DNA of 64,000 nucleotides from Microbulbifer sp. MKSA007 (GTDB lineage Bacteria; Pseudomonadota; Gammaproteobacteria; Pseudomonadales; Cellvibrionaceae): positions 2,253,501-2,317,500 of the forward strand of contig CP128433.1 in the NCBI GenBank assembly GCA_032615215.1, read 5' to 3'. This document shows, piece by piece, positions 1 to 8,793 of the stretch (the stretch's first letter is position 1; the number at the start of each line of letters is the position of its first letter). The notes beneath the pieces were generated by a model. That model ran no database searches, was not told the origin of the DNA, and saw only the letters and a program-made list of their open reading frames with translations. A program made the translations under genes and the position numbers.

Positions 1-641
1 TTTGCAAGAAACATGAGATTCCAGTTTTAGGTTTTCATTTGTTCAGGGGCTCATACTCCTTTAATAAAGGTGCTTTCGATACTGCCAAAGTGGCTTTACA
101 AGTTGTTTATGAGTTTGAAGAAATACTGGGATACCCTCTGTCATTAGCCAATCTAGGTGGTGGGTTTGACCCCAATTGGCGGGAGCAGGAGTTTGATTTT
201 GAGCAATATAGAAATTTGATTGCTGAATTTCCAGATCATATCAAGGTAGTTCACGAGAGTGGTCGAGCAATTATGGGCTCAGCCGGCTATTTCGTCACGG
301 AAGTTCGCTATAAAAAGTCCATTAACGGTGACAAGTACGCCGTATGTGATGGGGGAATGGCCCAAAATTTTCTGTTGGCGAAAACGGAAAGTACCTTTAA
401 ACGATTCCAGCAACCTCATGTTTTGCGTAATGGGACTCCTCTAAAAGGGAATGATGAGGGGCAGAAAGTCCTTTTAGTGGGCACATCTTGTAATAAGGAA
501 GATGTGATTGGGGAAGTCAACAATATTGACCTTCGAGAAGGGGACTTAGTCATATTTGATGGATGTGGTGCCTATAACGCAAGTTATACCGTAGCACCTT
601 TCCTCAAGTTGCCGGCTCCGAACTCTTATCTGGTGGAGTAG
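1..641 (+). CDS. PLP-dependent decarboxylase, fold type III (3' part)
   Basis: Partial gene: the frame is open to the first base, and residues read CKKHEIPVLGFHLFRGS before the first possible internal start. Visible motifs of the ornithine/diaminopimelate decarboxylase family are the glycine loop LGGGF, the phosphate-binding HESGRAIMGSAG, the C-terminal VGTSCNKEDV (position of the conserved active-site Cys supplied by the partner subunit) and GDLVIFDGCGAYNASY. The family decarboxylates basic or dicarboxylic amino acids with pyridoxal phosphate. The substrate cannot be read from this part. It is followed after 3 bases by the next gene, so it probably supplies an amino-acid-derived building block to the operon. 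Confidence 0.85.
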   Translation, partial: CKKHEIPVLGFHLFRGSYSFNKGAFDTAKVALQVVYEFEEILGYPLSLANLGGGFDPNWREQEFDFEQYRNLIAEFPDHIKVVHESGRAIMGSAGYFVTEVRYKKSINGDKYAVCDGGMAQNFLLAKTESTFKRFQQPHVLRNGTPLKGNDEGQKVLLVGTSCNKEDVIGEVNNIDLREGDLVIFDGCGAYNASYTVAPFLKLPAPNSYLVE

Positions 642-644
642 ATC

Positions 645-1685
645 ATGGAAATGCAATCGGTTGTAGGTGGTTTTGTTCTCAATCAATTATCCAGTATTTC
701 ACCAGTGCCCAGCACATTGAAATCGCTGTTAGAAAATTCTTGTGCTCGGCTATTCGATGCATCAATGATTATCGAAGATCCTTTGACAGAGCTTGCACCA
801 CTTAGGGACGCTTCGGTTCAGCAGCCATTAGAGCAGTTTGAGCAGACCTTTGTTATTGATCAAATTATTGACACTGTCCGGGATGAAGGACTGGATAATC
901 ACTTTCACAATATGATCGGGCTATTTGGCTCGATTATGTTGAGCCTGACTGCTACAGATGATCAGCTTGCCCAGGTCAATAAATGGGTGGAGCAGGGGAT
1001 TTTCGGCCACTTCCTTATGACAGACCCCGGCGGCCCGAGCCTTATGGGTTGGAAGACAGAGCTGGTTGAAACTGATAGCGACATGCTACTGAATGTCGAC
1101 AAGATCCACGGCATTGAGGCACATAAGCTTGGCTTTGCCATGGTAGTTACCAAGCAACCGGGAAGGCCTTTTCCCCTGACAGTGATGTTGCCGCCAGAAC
1201 TCTGTAACCAACTACGGCAGAGTACTGTAGGAGAGCCGTTTTTAAATGGCACCTTACAGCTGGGAAATTGTAAGGGTAAAGTATCAATTACCAAAGATAT
1301 GTTGTTGAGCAAAGGTGGGTTGGGTAGCGTCAATCGATTTTTAACACTGGTTCGCCCGCGCTTTGTTAAATCACTAATGCACTTTGTGCTTTGGCTACAT
1401 GACTGTAAAGAAGCTCATTTAACCTGCGAAGATCAGGCTCATATAGAGTATCTAATTTATTTGTGTAATGAGCAGGTAGCCGAAACCACTTTCTCTATGC
1501 ACAGCGTAAACCGTGTACTGGCAACGAAATTTACCAGCAATGAGCTTTTGCTGAACCTGGTCTTGTCAGGAAAGATCAAATCCGTGAATCGACAGCGTGA
1601 TCTGTTGGCTTTCACAAAAATGGAAGGCAGTTCATATCGGTGCTTCTTTGAGATATATAGCAAATTTAAGGGGCTGCGGGTATGA
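645..1685 (+). CDS. acyl-CoA dehydrogenase-like protein, divergent
   Basis: 346 aa. The stretch around residues 115-190 (GIFGHFLMTDPGG, then a beta-rich segment ending VVTKQPGRPFPLTVMLP) follows the pattern of the middle domain of acyl-CoA dehydrogenases, where xxLTExxxGSD contacts FAD. The C-terminal half is helical. The usual TE-GSD residues are replaced by TDPGG, and no clear catalytic Glu motif is seen, so it may be a non-standard dehydrogenase or a structural partner of the true dehydrogenase encoded at 4057-5919. It overlaps the next gene by 4 bases (ATGAG), suggesting translational coupling. The fold assignment is inference from motif spacing. Confidence 0.5.
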   Translation: MEMQSVVGGFVLNQLSSISPVPSTLKSLLENSCARLFDASMIIEDPLTELAPLRDASVQQPLEQFEQTFVIDQIIDTVRDEGLDNHFHNMIGLFGSIMLSLTATDDQLAQVNKWVEQGIFGHFLMTDPGGPSLMGWKTELVETDSDMLLNVDKIHGIEAHKLGFAMVVTKQPGRPFPLTVMLPPELCNQLRQSTVGEPFLNGTLQLGNCKGKVSITKDMLLSKGGLGSVNRFLTLVRPRFVKSLMHFVLWLHDCKEAHLTCEDQAHIEYLIYLCNEQVAETTFSMHSVNRVLATKFTSNELLLNLVLSGKIKSVNRQRDLLAFTKMEGSSYRCFFEIYSKFKGLRV

Positions 1686-2515
1686 GCCTGTATTTACGAT
1701 CTGCAGCTTTTATCCCTATAGAAGGTATCGCTGTCTCATCCAGTAGTGATGTATCAACTGCCTTTGGTGATATTGCCAGGATTATCCGAAGACAGACAGA
1801 TAGTGTATTAGATGCCGCTCCAGAGATAAAAGATTCGCAAATAGATCGCCATTTTTTATGCTCTACCATGATTGAACTTCCTTTGAGCTCATCGGCGATT
1901 AGTGAGCAGGACTTCAATTACGGTGATAATGCAAGAGCGCCAGTTACCAGTTTTGTTAATACCTATGAATGTGCATCTTGGGGTTATAGCCTTCGGCATT
2001 ACCTGACACAAAATCCGGAATCGCGCTACTTACTGGTTAGTATTCTTGACGCCAATGTTTTAGATCTAACGTTTTGGCGAGAAAATGAAAATTGGGGCGA
2101 TAGTGGTTTTGGTCTCTGTACACTGTTGTTTGAAGTGCGGGATCTTGACAGTATAAACCTTAATGCATCCTGCACGATTACTTATAATACAACTCCGGAA
2201 TTTGCCACTGTCATCCGAAAAATGGCTGTTGGACGAGATGACCTGACTTTATCTTTACCATTCTTTCCAGAGAATATTCGCCAGATTTTCTCCAAATTGT
2301 TGTCGGCCAATCAAAAGTTACCAGACTTGCATGATCGATGGGGGCATTGTTTTGGTAGTGATCCCTGGCTGAATATTATTTGCCAAGGCGCTGAAAAAGG
2401 CTTTGACAAGCAAGAAAATTTTCTGGCTTGTTCGATTGCATTGAATGGCTATTATTGCACTGTAGAAGTTACCGTTGATGAACAAAGTCACTTCTATCTA
2501 ATGGAGGCCGCGTGA
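1682..2515 (+). CDS. thiolase-like (KAS III-like) protein, divergent
   Basis: 277 aa, not recognised as a named family. The order of elements resembles beta-ketoacyl synthase III proteins: a Cys in TYECASWGYSLRHYL at the place of the nucleophile, a beta strand YLLVSILDANVLD, then NWGDSGFGLCTLLFEV like the family's GDGAxAxLL loop, and near the end WGHCFGSDPWLNI, where a catalytic His region would lie. All are weak matches. It starts inside the preceding gene and its stop overlaps the next start. Together with the product at 3045-4064 it could form a heteromeric condensing or acyl-transfer enzyme. The role is inferred. Confidence 0.4.
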   Translation: MSLYLRSAAFIPIEGIAVSSSSDVSTAFGDIARIIRRQTDSVLDAAPEIKDSQIDRHFLCSTMIELPLSSSAISEQDFNYGDNARAPVTSFVNTYECASWGYSLRHYLTQNPESRYLLVSILDANVLDLTFWRENENWGDSGFGLCTLLFEVRDLDSINLNASCTITYNTTPEFATVIRKMAVGRDDLTLSLPFFPENIRQIFSKLLSANQKLPDLHDRWGHCFGSDPWLNIICQGAEKGFDKQENFLACSIALNGYYCTVEVTVDEQSHFYLMEAA

Positions 2516-3042
2516 TGAAGACTGTTGAGCTATCAACGTGTCTCGAACGTAACCCCTATCCGGACACATTGAAATCCTGCTTAGCACAAATGCTGCCGTT
2601 GTGTACTGAGCAGGACTATCTTGCATTATCCAGCCTACCAGTTAATTCCAGTCCGGTGCTACTGAATCATTCGGAGCACTATCAATTACTGCTGGATATT
2701 CTGCGATACTTTGAAGATTCTGAACTGGATATAGACTTAATCTTGATAAAAATGCAGATGCCCGCTGGTGGGCGTATGCCAAGTGCTCTATTACAAGACA
2801 CCGTTTTAATGCTTCATGACCTGGCTGGTGAAGAAGCGATATTGGTTAGAGAAGGAAAACGATATATAGCTATTGAAGATAGCTTGGTTCGCCACCCATT
2901 TGAAGCGGGAACAAACCAGCTGAAAATCAGGTTGGCAGTGGATATTGATTGCCATGATCTCTTAATTGAGGGGCTTTCTAAACTACTTATCGAGTGCGGT
3001 TTCGGTGATATAACAATAAACACCATGGACGGGACAGCATAA
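2512..3042 (+). CDS. hypothetical protein in biosynthetic operon
   Basis: 176 aa, no family recognised. It is soluble, with no signal peptide or membrane segment, and has alternating helical (residues 20-75) and beta-rich stretches. A second ATG three bases downstream (2515) is an equally good start. It overlaps the upstream gene by 4 bases and is separated from the next start by 2 bases, so it is certainly co-translated with the two thiolase-like proteins around it. It could be an accessory subunit or a divergent carrier-associated protein, but nothing in the sequence proves a function. Confidence 0.6.
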   Translation: MMKTVELSTCLERNPYPDTLKSCLAQMLPLCTEQDYLALSSLPVNSSPVLLNHSEHYQLLLDILRYFEDSELDIDLILIKMQMPAGGRMPSALLQDTVLMLHDLAGEEAILVREGKRYIAIEDSLVRHPFEAGTNQLKIRLAVDIDCHDLLIEGLSKLLIECGFGDITINTMDGTA

Positions 3043-3044
3043 AG

Positions 3045-4064
3045 ATGTTTATTAAAAACCTATGGGTAGACAGTGGTGGGCAGGTTGATCGATTACTTGA
3101 TGCCTTGAGAGGACACCTGGATCAATATGATTTGTTACCAGAACTTATCTATGTGGTTTCTGCGGGAGAGGCTAATGTTCTACAGGATAGTCGGGTTGTA
3201 GAGTTTATAGCAGACCTTGAAGATGGTGGGCATAATATTCGATTTGTGGGTAGCGCCTGCACCAGCTTCCATGCTGCAGTATTGAGTTTTTCAAAGTGTA
3301 GTGAAGCCGAAGCTTTGATCTTAAATCTCGAACTGGGCAAAGAGCGGCAACAAGAGTGCCTGGATTCATTGGGAATTGGAGTTGGACCTGATCAAGATGG
3401 CTTAGATGTTCTTGTAGGTGTGGCGGCTACCTGGATCTGTCGAGAGTATTGTGAAACACATCTCTGTCAAATATCCAGCTGCGATATTCTCTCTCAAGCG
3501 CCATCTTTATCTGGCGCACCAGATTTAGTAAAGAGTATTAAGCAGGTAATCTCAACCAGCTCTAGTGATGATACTCGAGTAGTATCCTTTGATATCCGCT
3601 CGAAATGGGCCAAGGGGCTCCTGAAAGGGTTTTCGCACAGCGACAAGGCCTCATGGTTACCCAGTATTGAAGAGGACGGCTGGCACTATTTGAGTATTAA
3701 GCCTCTCTCTGAATTGATCAGTTATTACATTGAGGAAAAGGTGACTGATCTATGGCTGTTAACTCTAGGGGGTGGCGGCAGGGTAGGTTGCTTGAAAATA
3801 GACATTCCTTCGCCCAATTTTCAGGGATTTCTTTCAAGACTGGTAAATGTTGAGAAATTGGTGTTGGAAGACGCCTATATAGATTTTAGTTCCGCCCAGC
3901 ACCTGGGTGACACTCTAGGCCAGGATTACCTTTCGCATATTCGTGAGGCATTAAGGTATCCCAAGAGGATTTACCGTGGAAGACACAATCAGATATTTGA
4001 CTGGGTATTAGGTGCAGGTAGTTGGCGTACGCTGTTGGAATATCAAGGAGCAAGACATGGATAA
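3045..4064 (+). CDS. thiolase-like (ketoacyl synthase-like) protein, divergent
   Basis: 339 aa. The segment FVGSACTSFHAAVLSF has the shape of the nucleophile elbow of ketosynthases (ACxSxxxAxxxA), followed by ALILNLELG like the next beta strand and DVLVGVAATW further on. The rest is not convincingly similar, and the catalytic His pair cannot be placed. This makes a second degenerate thiolase-fold candidate in the operon, so a heterodimer resembling a KS/chain-length-factor pair is possible. The end overlaps the acyl-CoA dehydrogenase start by 8 bases. Family assignment is tentative. Confidence 0.4.
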   Translation: MFIKNLWVDSGGQVDRLLDALRGHLDQYDLLPELIYVVSAGEANVLQDSRVVEFIADLEDGGHNIRFVGSACTSFHAAVLSFSKCSEAEALILNLELGKERQQECLDSLGIGVGPDQDGLDVLVGVAATWICREYCETHLCQISSCDILSQAPSLSGAPDLVKSIKQVISTSSSDDTRVVSFDIRSKWAKGLLKGFSHSDKASWLPSIEEDGWHYLSIKPLSELISYYIEEKVTDLWLLTLGGGGRVGCLKIDIPSPNFQGFLSRLVNVEKLVLEDAYIDFSSAQHLGDTLGQDYLSHIREALRYPKRIYRGRHNQIFDWVLGAGSWRTLLEYQGARHG

Positions 4065-5919
4065 TAATATTTATAAAACTGATATAAGAGAATTTAAATT
4101 CCTTATTGAAGAACAGTTCCATGAAGCTAAAACTCTGTTCAGCGACCAGATGTTTAAAGGGTGCTCACCAGAGATTCTCCATGAAATTTTAGTTCGGGCT
4201 AAAAAATTCTCTTATGAGATTCTCGGGCCGGGATACCAGGATTCAGATCGAGAGGGATGCCAGTTAGAGAATGGGAAAGTAAAGCTCCCGAGCGCATTCC
4301 CTGAGATGTGGCAGAGGTTTAAGGAAGACTGGGGGAATATTTCCTCACTTGAGGGCGAACAAAATACAACTATTCCGCCCTTTGTAATGCAAATGCTCCT
4401 GGAAATGTTTATGGGGGCAAATCCAAGTTTTATGACTTATGGTGGTTTTTGCTTGCCGTCCTCCACCTTGGTGGAAAAATATGGAACCGATCTGCAAAAA
4501 GACCTGTTCAGGGACAAATTAGCCACCTCAGAGTGGACATCTTGTCTCTGTCTCACTGAACCCCAGGCGGGAAGTGATGTATCACTTGTAGAGACTCGCG
4601 CTGCGAAACAGGAAGATGGCACTTATTTGTTAACGGGCGAAAAATACCTGATCAGTGCCGGTATGCACGACCTGACAGAAAACACCGTTTATTTCGTTAT
4701 GGGTCGTGGCGAAAAAAGCGGCTCGGGCACCTACGGATTGTCCTGCTTTATTGTGCCTAAGTACTGGGTTGAAGAGGATGGGAGTCTCGGCGAGTTTAAT
4801 AATATCGAATGCATTTCTCTAGCCGAGAAAATGGGCTTTAAAGGGTGTGCAAACACTCACCTTAGGTTTGGAGACAATGGCCCCTGTAGAGCTTACCTAC
4901 TGGGGAATCGTGAGAATGTAGGCTTGTTGCAGTTTCTTACCTTGATGAATCAGGCACGAATCAGCACAGGTGTCTACGCCTTGGGTATGGCTTCCTCAGC
5001 CTACTACAATGCACTTTCCTATTCGACAAAGCGTCTACAGGGCAAGAGATTTCACGAGAGCTTTAGCTCTACCGCAAGCCGGGTCAATATCGTTGAGCAT
5101 ACCGATGTCCAGCGTATGTTGTTGGAAATGAAATCCAAGGTAGAGGGCTGTAGAGCACTGATTGCTAAACTGACATTGTCAGAGAGCTTAGTCAAAATCT
5201 ACCAGGGGCAGGAAGACAAAAAGGATCGCATTGCTCACTACCAGGGTTTAATGAACCTGCTAACTCCAGTTGTTAAAGCCTATATCAGCGACCAGGCTTG
5301 GCGTATCTGTGAATTGGCAATTCAAACCTGTGGTGGTCAGGGGTATCTCAAGGATCTGGGTATAGAGCAATATGCCCGGGATATTAAAGTGCTGGCAATC
5401 TGGGAGGGAACGAATTATATCCAGAGCCAGGACTTGATCCGCGATAAGTTAGGATTGGGTAATTCCAGTAAGCTATTCCAATTCTATCAGGCAGAAATTG
5501 ATAATTTCCTCGATCGGGCCACGGACTATCCTCAGTTTGAGATTGAATTTGAGCGCTTAAAGACCTCGTTTGGACATTTCGAAGCAGCACTGAAAGCTGT
5601 GCAGGTATGGGTGAAGACAAAAGAAATGTTCAAAATCCCTGCCTATAGCACACGTATTCTACATATGCTTGGTGATATAACCTTGGCCTGGCTTTTATTG
5701 GAGGCTGCATGCGCGTCATCAGATAAGTTGAGTCAGGACCTGAACGATACTGATGAGGAGTTCTATCGCTCGAAAATAGTCAGTGCTAAATTCTTTATTC
5801 GCAATGAGTTACCCCGCACCAAGCTGGTGCTGGATATCCTTCAGGATCAGGACTCTTTTTGTGAAATGGACGCTTCCTCCTGGAATTCATTATTGTCAAA
5901 TGTGGAGGCTGTCTCATGA
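4057..5919 (+). CDS. acyl-CoA dehydrogenase, long form
   Basis: 620 aa from the ATG at 4057, chosen because AAGGAG lies 6 bases upstream; the frame is open 15 codons further. Canonical flavin dehydrogenase: CLCLTEPQAGSDVS (FAD and substrate contacts, about residue 150), CGGQGYLKDLGIEQYARD, and IWEGTNYIQSQDL, where the Glu is the usual catalytic base. The length and roughly 150-residue C-terminal extension match the FadE5/AidB-like long subfamily. It oxidises an acyl thioester at C2-C3; beside a carrier protein and a halogenase the substrate may be carrier-bound, as for prolyl-carrier dehydrogenases of pyrrole pathways (inference). It overlaps the halogenase gene by 4 bases. Confidence 0.9.
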   Translation: MDNNIYKTDIREFKFLIEEQFHEAKTLFSDQMFKGCSPEILHEILVRAKKFSYEILGPGYQDSDREGCQLENGKVKLPSAFPEMWQRFKEDWGNISSLEGEQNTTIPPFVMQMLLEMFMGANPSFMTYGGFCLPSSTLVEKYGTDLQKDLFRDKLATSEWTSCLCLTEPQAGSDVSLVETRAAKQEDGTYLLTGEKYLISAGMHDLTENTVYFVMGRGEKSGSGTYGLSCFIVPKYWVEEDGSLGEFNNIECISLAEKMGFKGCANTHLRFGDNGPCRAYLLGNRENVGLLQFLTLMNQARISTGVYALGMASSAYYNALSYSTKRLQGKRFHESFSSTASRVNIVEHTDVQRMLLEMKSKVEGCRALIAKLTLSESLVKIYQGQEDKKDRIAHYQGLMNLLTPVVKAYISDQAWRICELAIQTCGGQGYLKDLGIEQYARDIKVLAIWEGTNYIQSQDLIRDKLGLGNSSKLFQFYQAEIDNFLDRATDYPQFEIEFERLKTSFGHFEAALKAVQVWVKTKEMFKIPAYSTRILHMLGDITLAWLLLEAACASSDKLSQDLNDTDEEFYRSKIVSAKFFIRNELPRTKLVLDILQDQDSFCEMDASSWNSLLSNVEAVS

Positions 5920-7883
5920 ACAAGCTTGATCAGCTGGAATCCAATTACGATGTAGTGATTATCGGTGGTGGATGGGCTGGCTTAACCCTGGCCCGTCAGC
6001 TTAAACTCAATAAGGATGCTTTAACCATATTGGTTGTTGAGGCAAATACTGAATTTAAGGCCAAAGTTGGTGAAGCGACAGTGGAGATGACCGGCCACTA
6101 CTTTATGAAGCAGTTGGGCTTGGTGAATTATCTCTATAGGAATCACTTGCCTAAAAATGGTCTGCGTTTTTTCTACGATAACCCTGAGCATACACTGTCA
6201 TTAACAGAGATGAGTGAGCACGGAACCACCAGTATTCCGCCTCATCCAGCTTTTCAAATTGACCGGGCCAGATTGGAATCCGACCTTGTCGATATGAATA
6301 GGGCGAATGGCATAGAGGTTATTCAGGGCGTAAAAGCAAAAAATCTTAACATACAGCCAGGTGATGAACTCCATTCTATAGAGCTTATGGAAGATGGCGC
6401 TAGCGGAGTGGTTAACGCCCGCTGGTTAGTAGATTGCAGTGGTCGAAATCGGGTTGCTAAGAAGCATAAGAAGCTTACCCGAGTTGAGAATGTCCCTAAA
6501 CACTTCTCTGCCTGGGGTCGGTTTAAGAACATACAGGATATCGATTCCATGGGAGATATGAATTGGAGAAAGAAGGCCTTTGGACGCTTTCTTTCAACGA
6601 ATCATTTTTCTGGAGATGGTTACTGGGTTTGGTTTATACCCTTAAGTGGTGGCTATACCAGTGTAGGTATCGTTGGTGAGAATAGTAAATTCGACAAGCC
6701 GCCCACAAAGAAGCAAGATTTCCTAGATTTTTTGTTGGCTTATAGAGCTATTTCAGAGCTTCTGGAAGGCGCCGAGCTTATTGATTTCGAGGCTTGGGGA
6801 CAGCTTGCCTATAGAGCGGATGAGTTTATCTTTGAGGACCGCTGGGCTACCTCCGGATTTTCCTCGATGTTCCTTGATCCTCTGTTTAGTGGTGGGGGCG
6901 ATATGATAGCCCTGTTTAATGACCATATTTGTAAGTACATTGTTGCCGATATCTCAGACAATAATCGTGATGAAGCTCAGCAGCGGCTTGCAAAAGAATT
7001 GCCGATCGCAAATCAAGTGGTCACAGAATTTTACCAGGGCCTTTATGCCCATGTAGCAAATGTATACCCGGTTATTGACTCTGCTGAACTGTGTTCTCCT
7101 TTGCTTGCCTACAATACCGCTGCTTATTTCCTGGAGAGTGCCTGGGATTATATGTCAGGTAATTATCTGGATCAGGAGTACTGGCTACGCAAAAGTTACC
7201 TGCGCCGTGGATACATGGCCCTTGAGTTAATCCTGCAACGCCTTTTAGTTGAAACGACAAAAGAGCTTAAAGCTCAGAATCGATATTTTCGCAGAAATAG
7301 TGAAGGTTTCTTTGAGTCCGGTGCCGATCACTATAAGTACTTTGTATATTTAATGGGAACCCAAGGCCGGGACGGTTGGCGAATCGATCTGCGGGTCAAA
7401 CTTTGGGTTGAAGTTTTCCTGAGTGTTGTCCAGGCGCGACTCGACCTCCCTAAACTGGCAAACCGGATGGTTGTTCAGCAGGCTATTACCCTACCTGATC
7501 TTTTACAAAAGCCAAATATGAATGGGGCTGACCTCAATTGGCTGCTTGAGAAGTTATCTATCAAGCTTACAGATCTAGTCAATGAGGATATGGCAGATCC
7601 AGTGAGCGTTATTGTATCGGAAGAGTCCTTCCACACAGATACGATTGAAGTTATGGATCTTGCGGGTAGCTACTCCAATAAAGAACTTGCTGAGGTTAAC
7701 AAGAAAGCAAAATCTATCTGGGTGCAGACTCAGGAGTATATTGCGATCCCCAGTATGGTTCCTGTATTTCTTGCTTTTGCACGCAGTCAGCCGGATAGCA
7801 TAATGGATTCGGTCATTGACCAGCGTGAAGCTATGCCCACAGCTGAATTAGACTCTGCTCATGCGGATTCGGAGGTTGTGTGA
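5916..7883 (+). CDS. flavin-dependent halogenase
   Basis: 655 aa. The N-terminal Rossmann motif VIIGGGWAGLTLARQL binds FAD. YWVWFIPLSGG contains the WxWxIP signature that blocks monooxygenase chemistry in flavin halogenases. KVGEATVEM and FLDPLFSGGGDMI match the FxxPxxSxG signature. The Lys in LPKNGLRFFY lies where the catalytic Lys that carries hypochlorite is expected. The protein is about 100-150 residues longer than tryptophan halogenases, with a helical C-terminal region from about residue 380, as in halogenases acting on phenolic or carrier-bound substrates. It needs reduced flavin from a separate reductase, which is not visible here. Start and stop overlap both neighbours. Confidence 0.93.
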   Translation: MNKLDQLESNYDVVIIGGGWAGLTLARQLKLNKDALTILVVEANTEFKAKVGEATVEMTGHYFMKQLGLVNYLYRNHLPKNGLRFFYDNPEHTLSLTEMSEHGTTSIPPHPAFQIDRARLESDLVDMNRANGIEVIQGVKAKNLNIQPGDELHSIELMEDGASGVVNARWLVDCSGRNRVAKKHKKLTRVENVPKHFSAWGRFKNIQDIDSMGDMNWRKKAFGRFLSTNHFSGDGYWVWFIPLSGGYTSVGIVGENSKFDKPPTKKQDFLDFLLAYRAISELLEGAELIDFEAWGQLAYRADEFIFEDRWATSGFSSMFLDPLFSGGGDMIALFNDHICKYIVADISDNNRDEAQQRLAKELPIANQVVTEFYQGLYAHVANVYPVIDSAELCSPLLAYNTAAYFLESAWDYMSGNYLDQEYWLRKSYLRRGYMALELILQRLLVETTKELKAQNRYFRRNSEGFFESGADHYKYFVYLMGTQGRDGWRIDLRVKLWVEVFLSVVQARLDLPKLANRMVVQQAITLPDLLQKPNMNGADLNWLLEKLSIKLTDLVNEDMADPVSVIVSEESFHTDTIEVMDLAGSYSNKELAEVNKKAKSIWVQTQEYIAIPSMVPVFLAFARSQPDSIMDSVIDQREAMPTAELDSAHADSEVV

Positions 7884-8793
7884 TTCAGGAGTTCTTTCAG
7901 GCGCGGGATGGAAAAAAACTCTCCTTTCGCTGGTTGCCATGCGATGAATCTGACTTGGTGCTTGTCTGCATGCACGGGAGCACGTTCAGTAGCCAGTGGT
8001 ATTTAATGTTTGGGCGGATGGTACACCGAAACGGTATTAGTGTGTGTTTGCCAGACTGGCGAGGCCATGGTAAGAGTGAAGGTGTTCCGGGGGATCTCGA
8101 TTATTCCGACCAATTGCAAGACGATCTTGCCGATCTATTAAAACACCTCAAAAAAGAGGGGCTAAGGCCTTTGTTCTTGGAGGGCACAGCGCGGGATCAT
8201 TGGTTGCACTTAAATATCTGCACCTATATGGCAGTAAAGATATTGCAGGCTTTTTTGCGATAGCACCGCCTCTGACTCAGTCAGAGGAAACAAGAAAGTA
8301 CGATATTCCCGCATCTGGCTTTGAGTATTACATTCGTTACGGAAGGAAGCGTCACTATACGCGGCCTAGGGCATCGGCTGGTGATCAGAATCTGCCAAAA
8401 ATAAAAATGCTGAAATATTGGCTGGCACTTTTGTTCCCCCCATTGAGGAAGTTATCAGTGCTGAGCTTTCCCCCGGTGGGATCAGCAGCAGGGAATCAGG
8501 GGCGAGTTTTGGACTGTACGTTTAACTTGCTCAGCGCCTATAACGTAAAGAGATACGCAGATCTCTTTGCAAGTTTAAATGTACCCTGCCACTTTTTTGT
8601 TGGAGAGAAGGACGAAGTACTTGATACCCACGTGCTCCACTCCGTTTTGAGCTGGTATCTCTCTCCCAATATTAGGGCTGGACTCACCGAGCTGCCCAGA
8701 GCTACTCATATGTCAGCTATTTCTGCTTCGGCGAAGCCTATTTCCAGCTGGTTGACAACTTTGGTGCGGCAACCTGAGGGGGCTGTTGCATGA
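7880..8793 (+). CDS. alpha/beta hydrolase, frame broken by one missing base
   Basis: The N-terminal part (7880 to about 8178) carries VLVCMHGSTFSSQW (oxyanion HG) and PDWRGHGKSEG. From about 8179 the reading continues in another frame with GGHSAGSLVALKYL, which contains the nucleophile elbow GHSAG, then VGEKDEVLD (acid) and RATHMSAI (His). Both halves form one serine hydrolase of about 305 aa once a single base is added in TTCTTGGAGGG. This family is typically a thioesterase, lipase or acyltransferase, so product release from the carrier protein is a reasonable guess. The break may be a sequencing error, since the catalytic triad is intact. It overlaps the genes on both sides. Confidence 0.8.

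Noticed and set aside
962..1333. Antisense frames in the biosynthetic operon and elsewhere
   Set aside because: They are shadows of well-supported genes on the other strand, without start signals or motifs.
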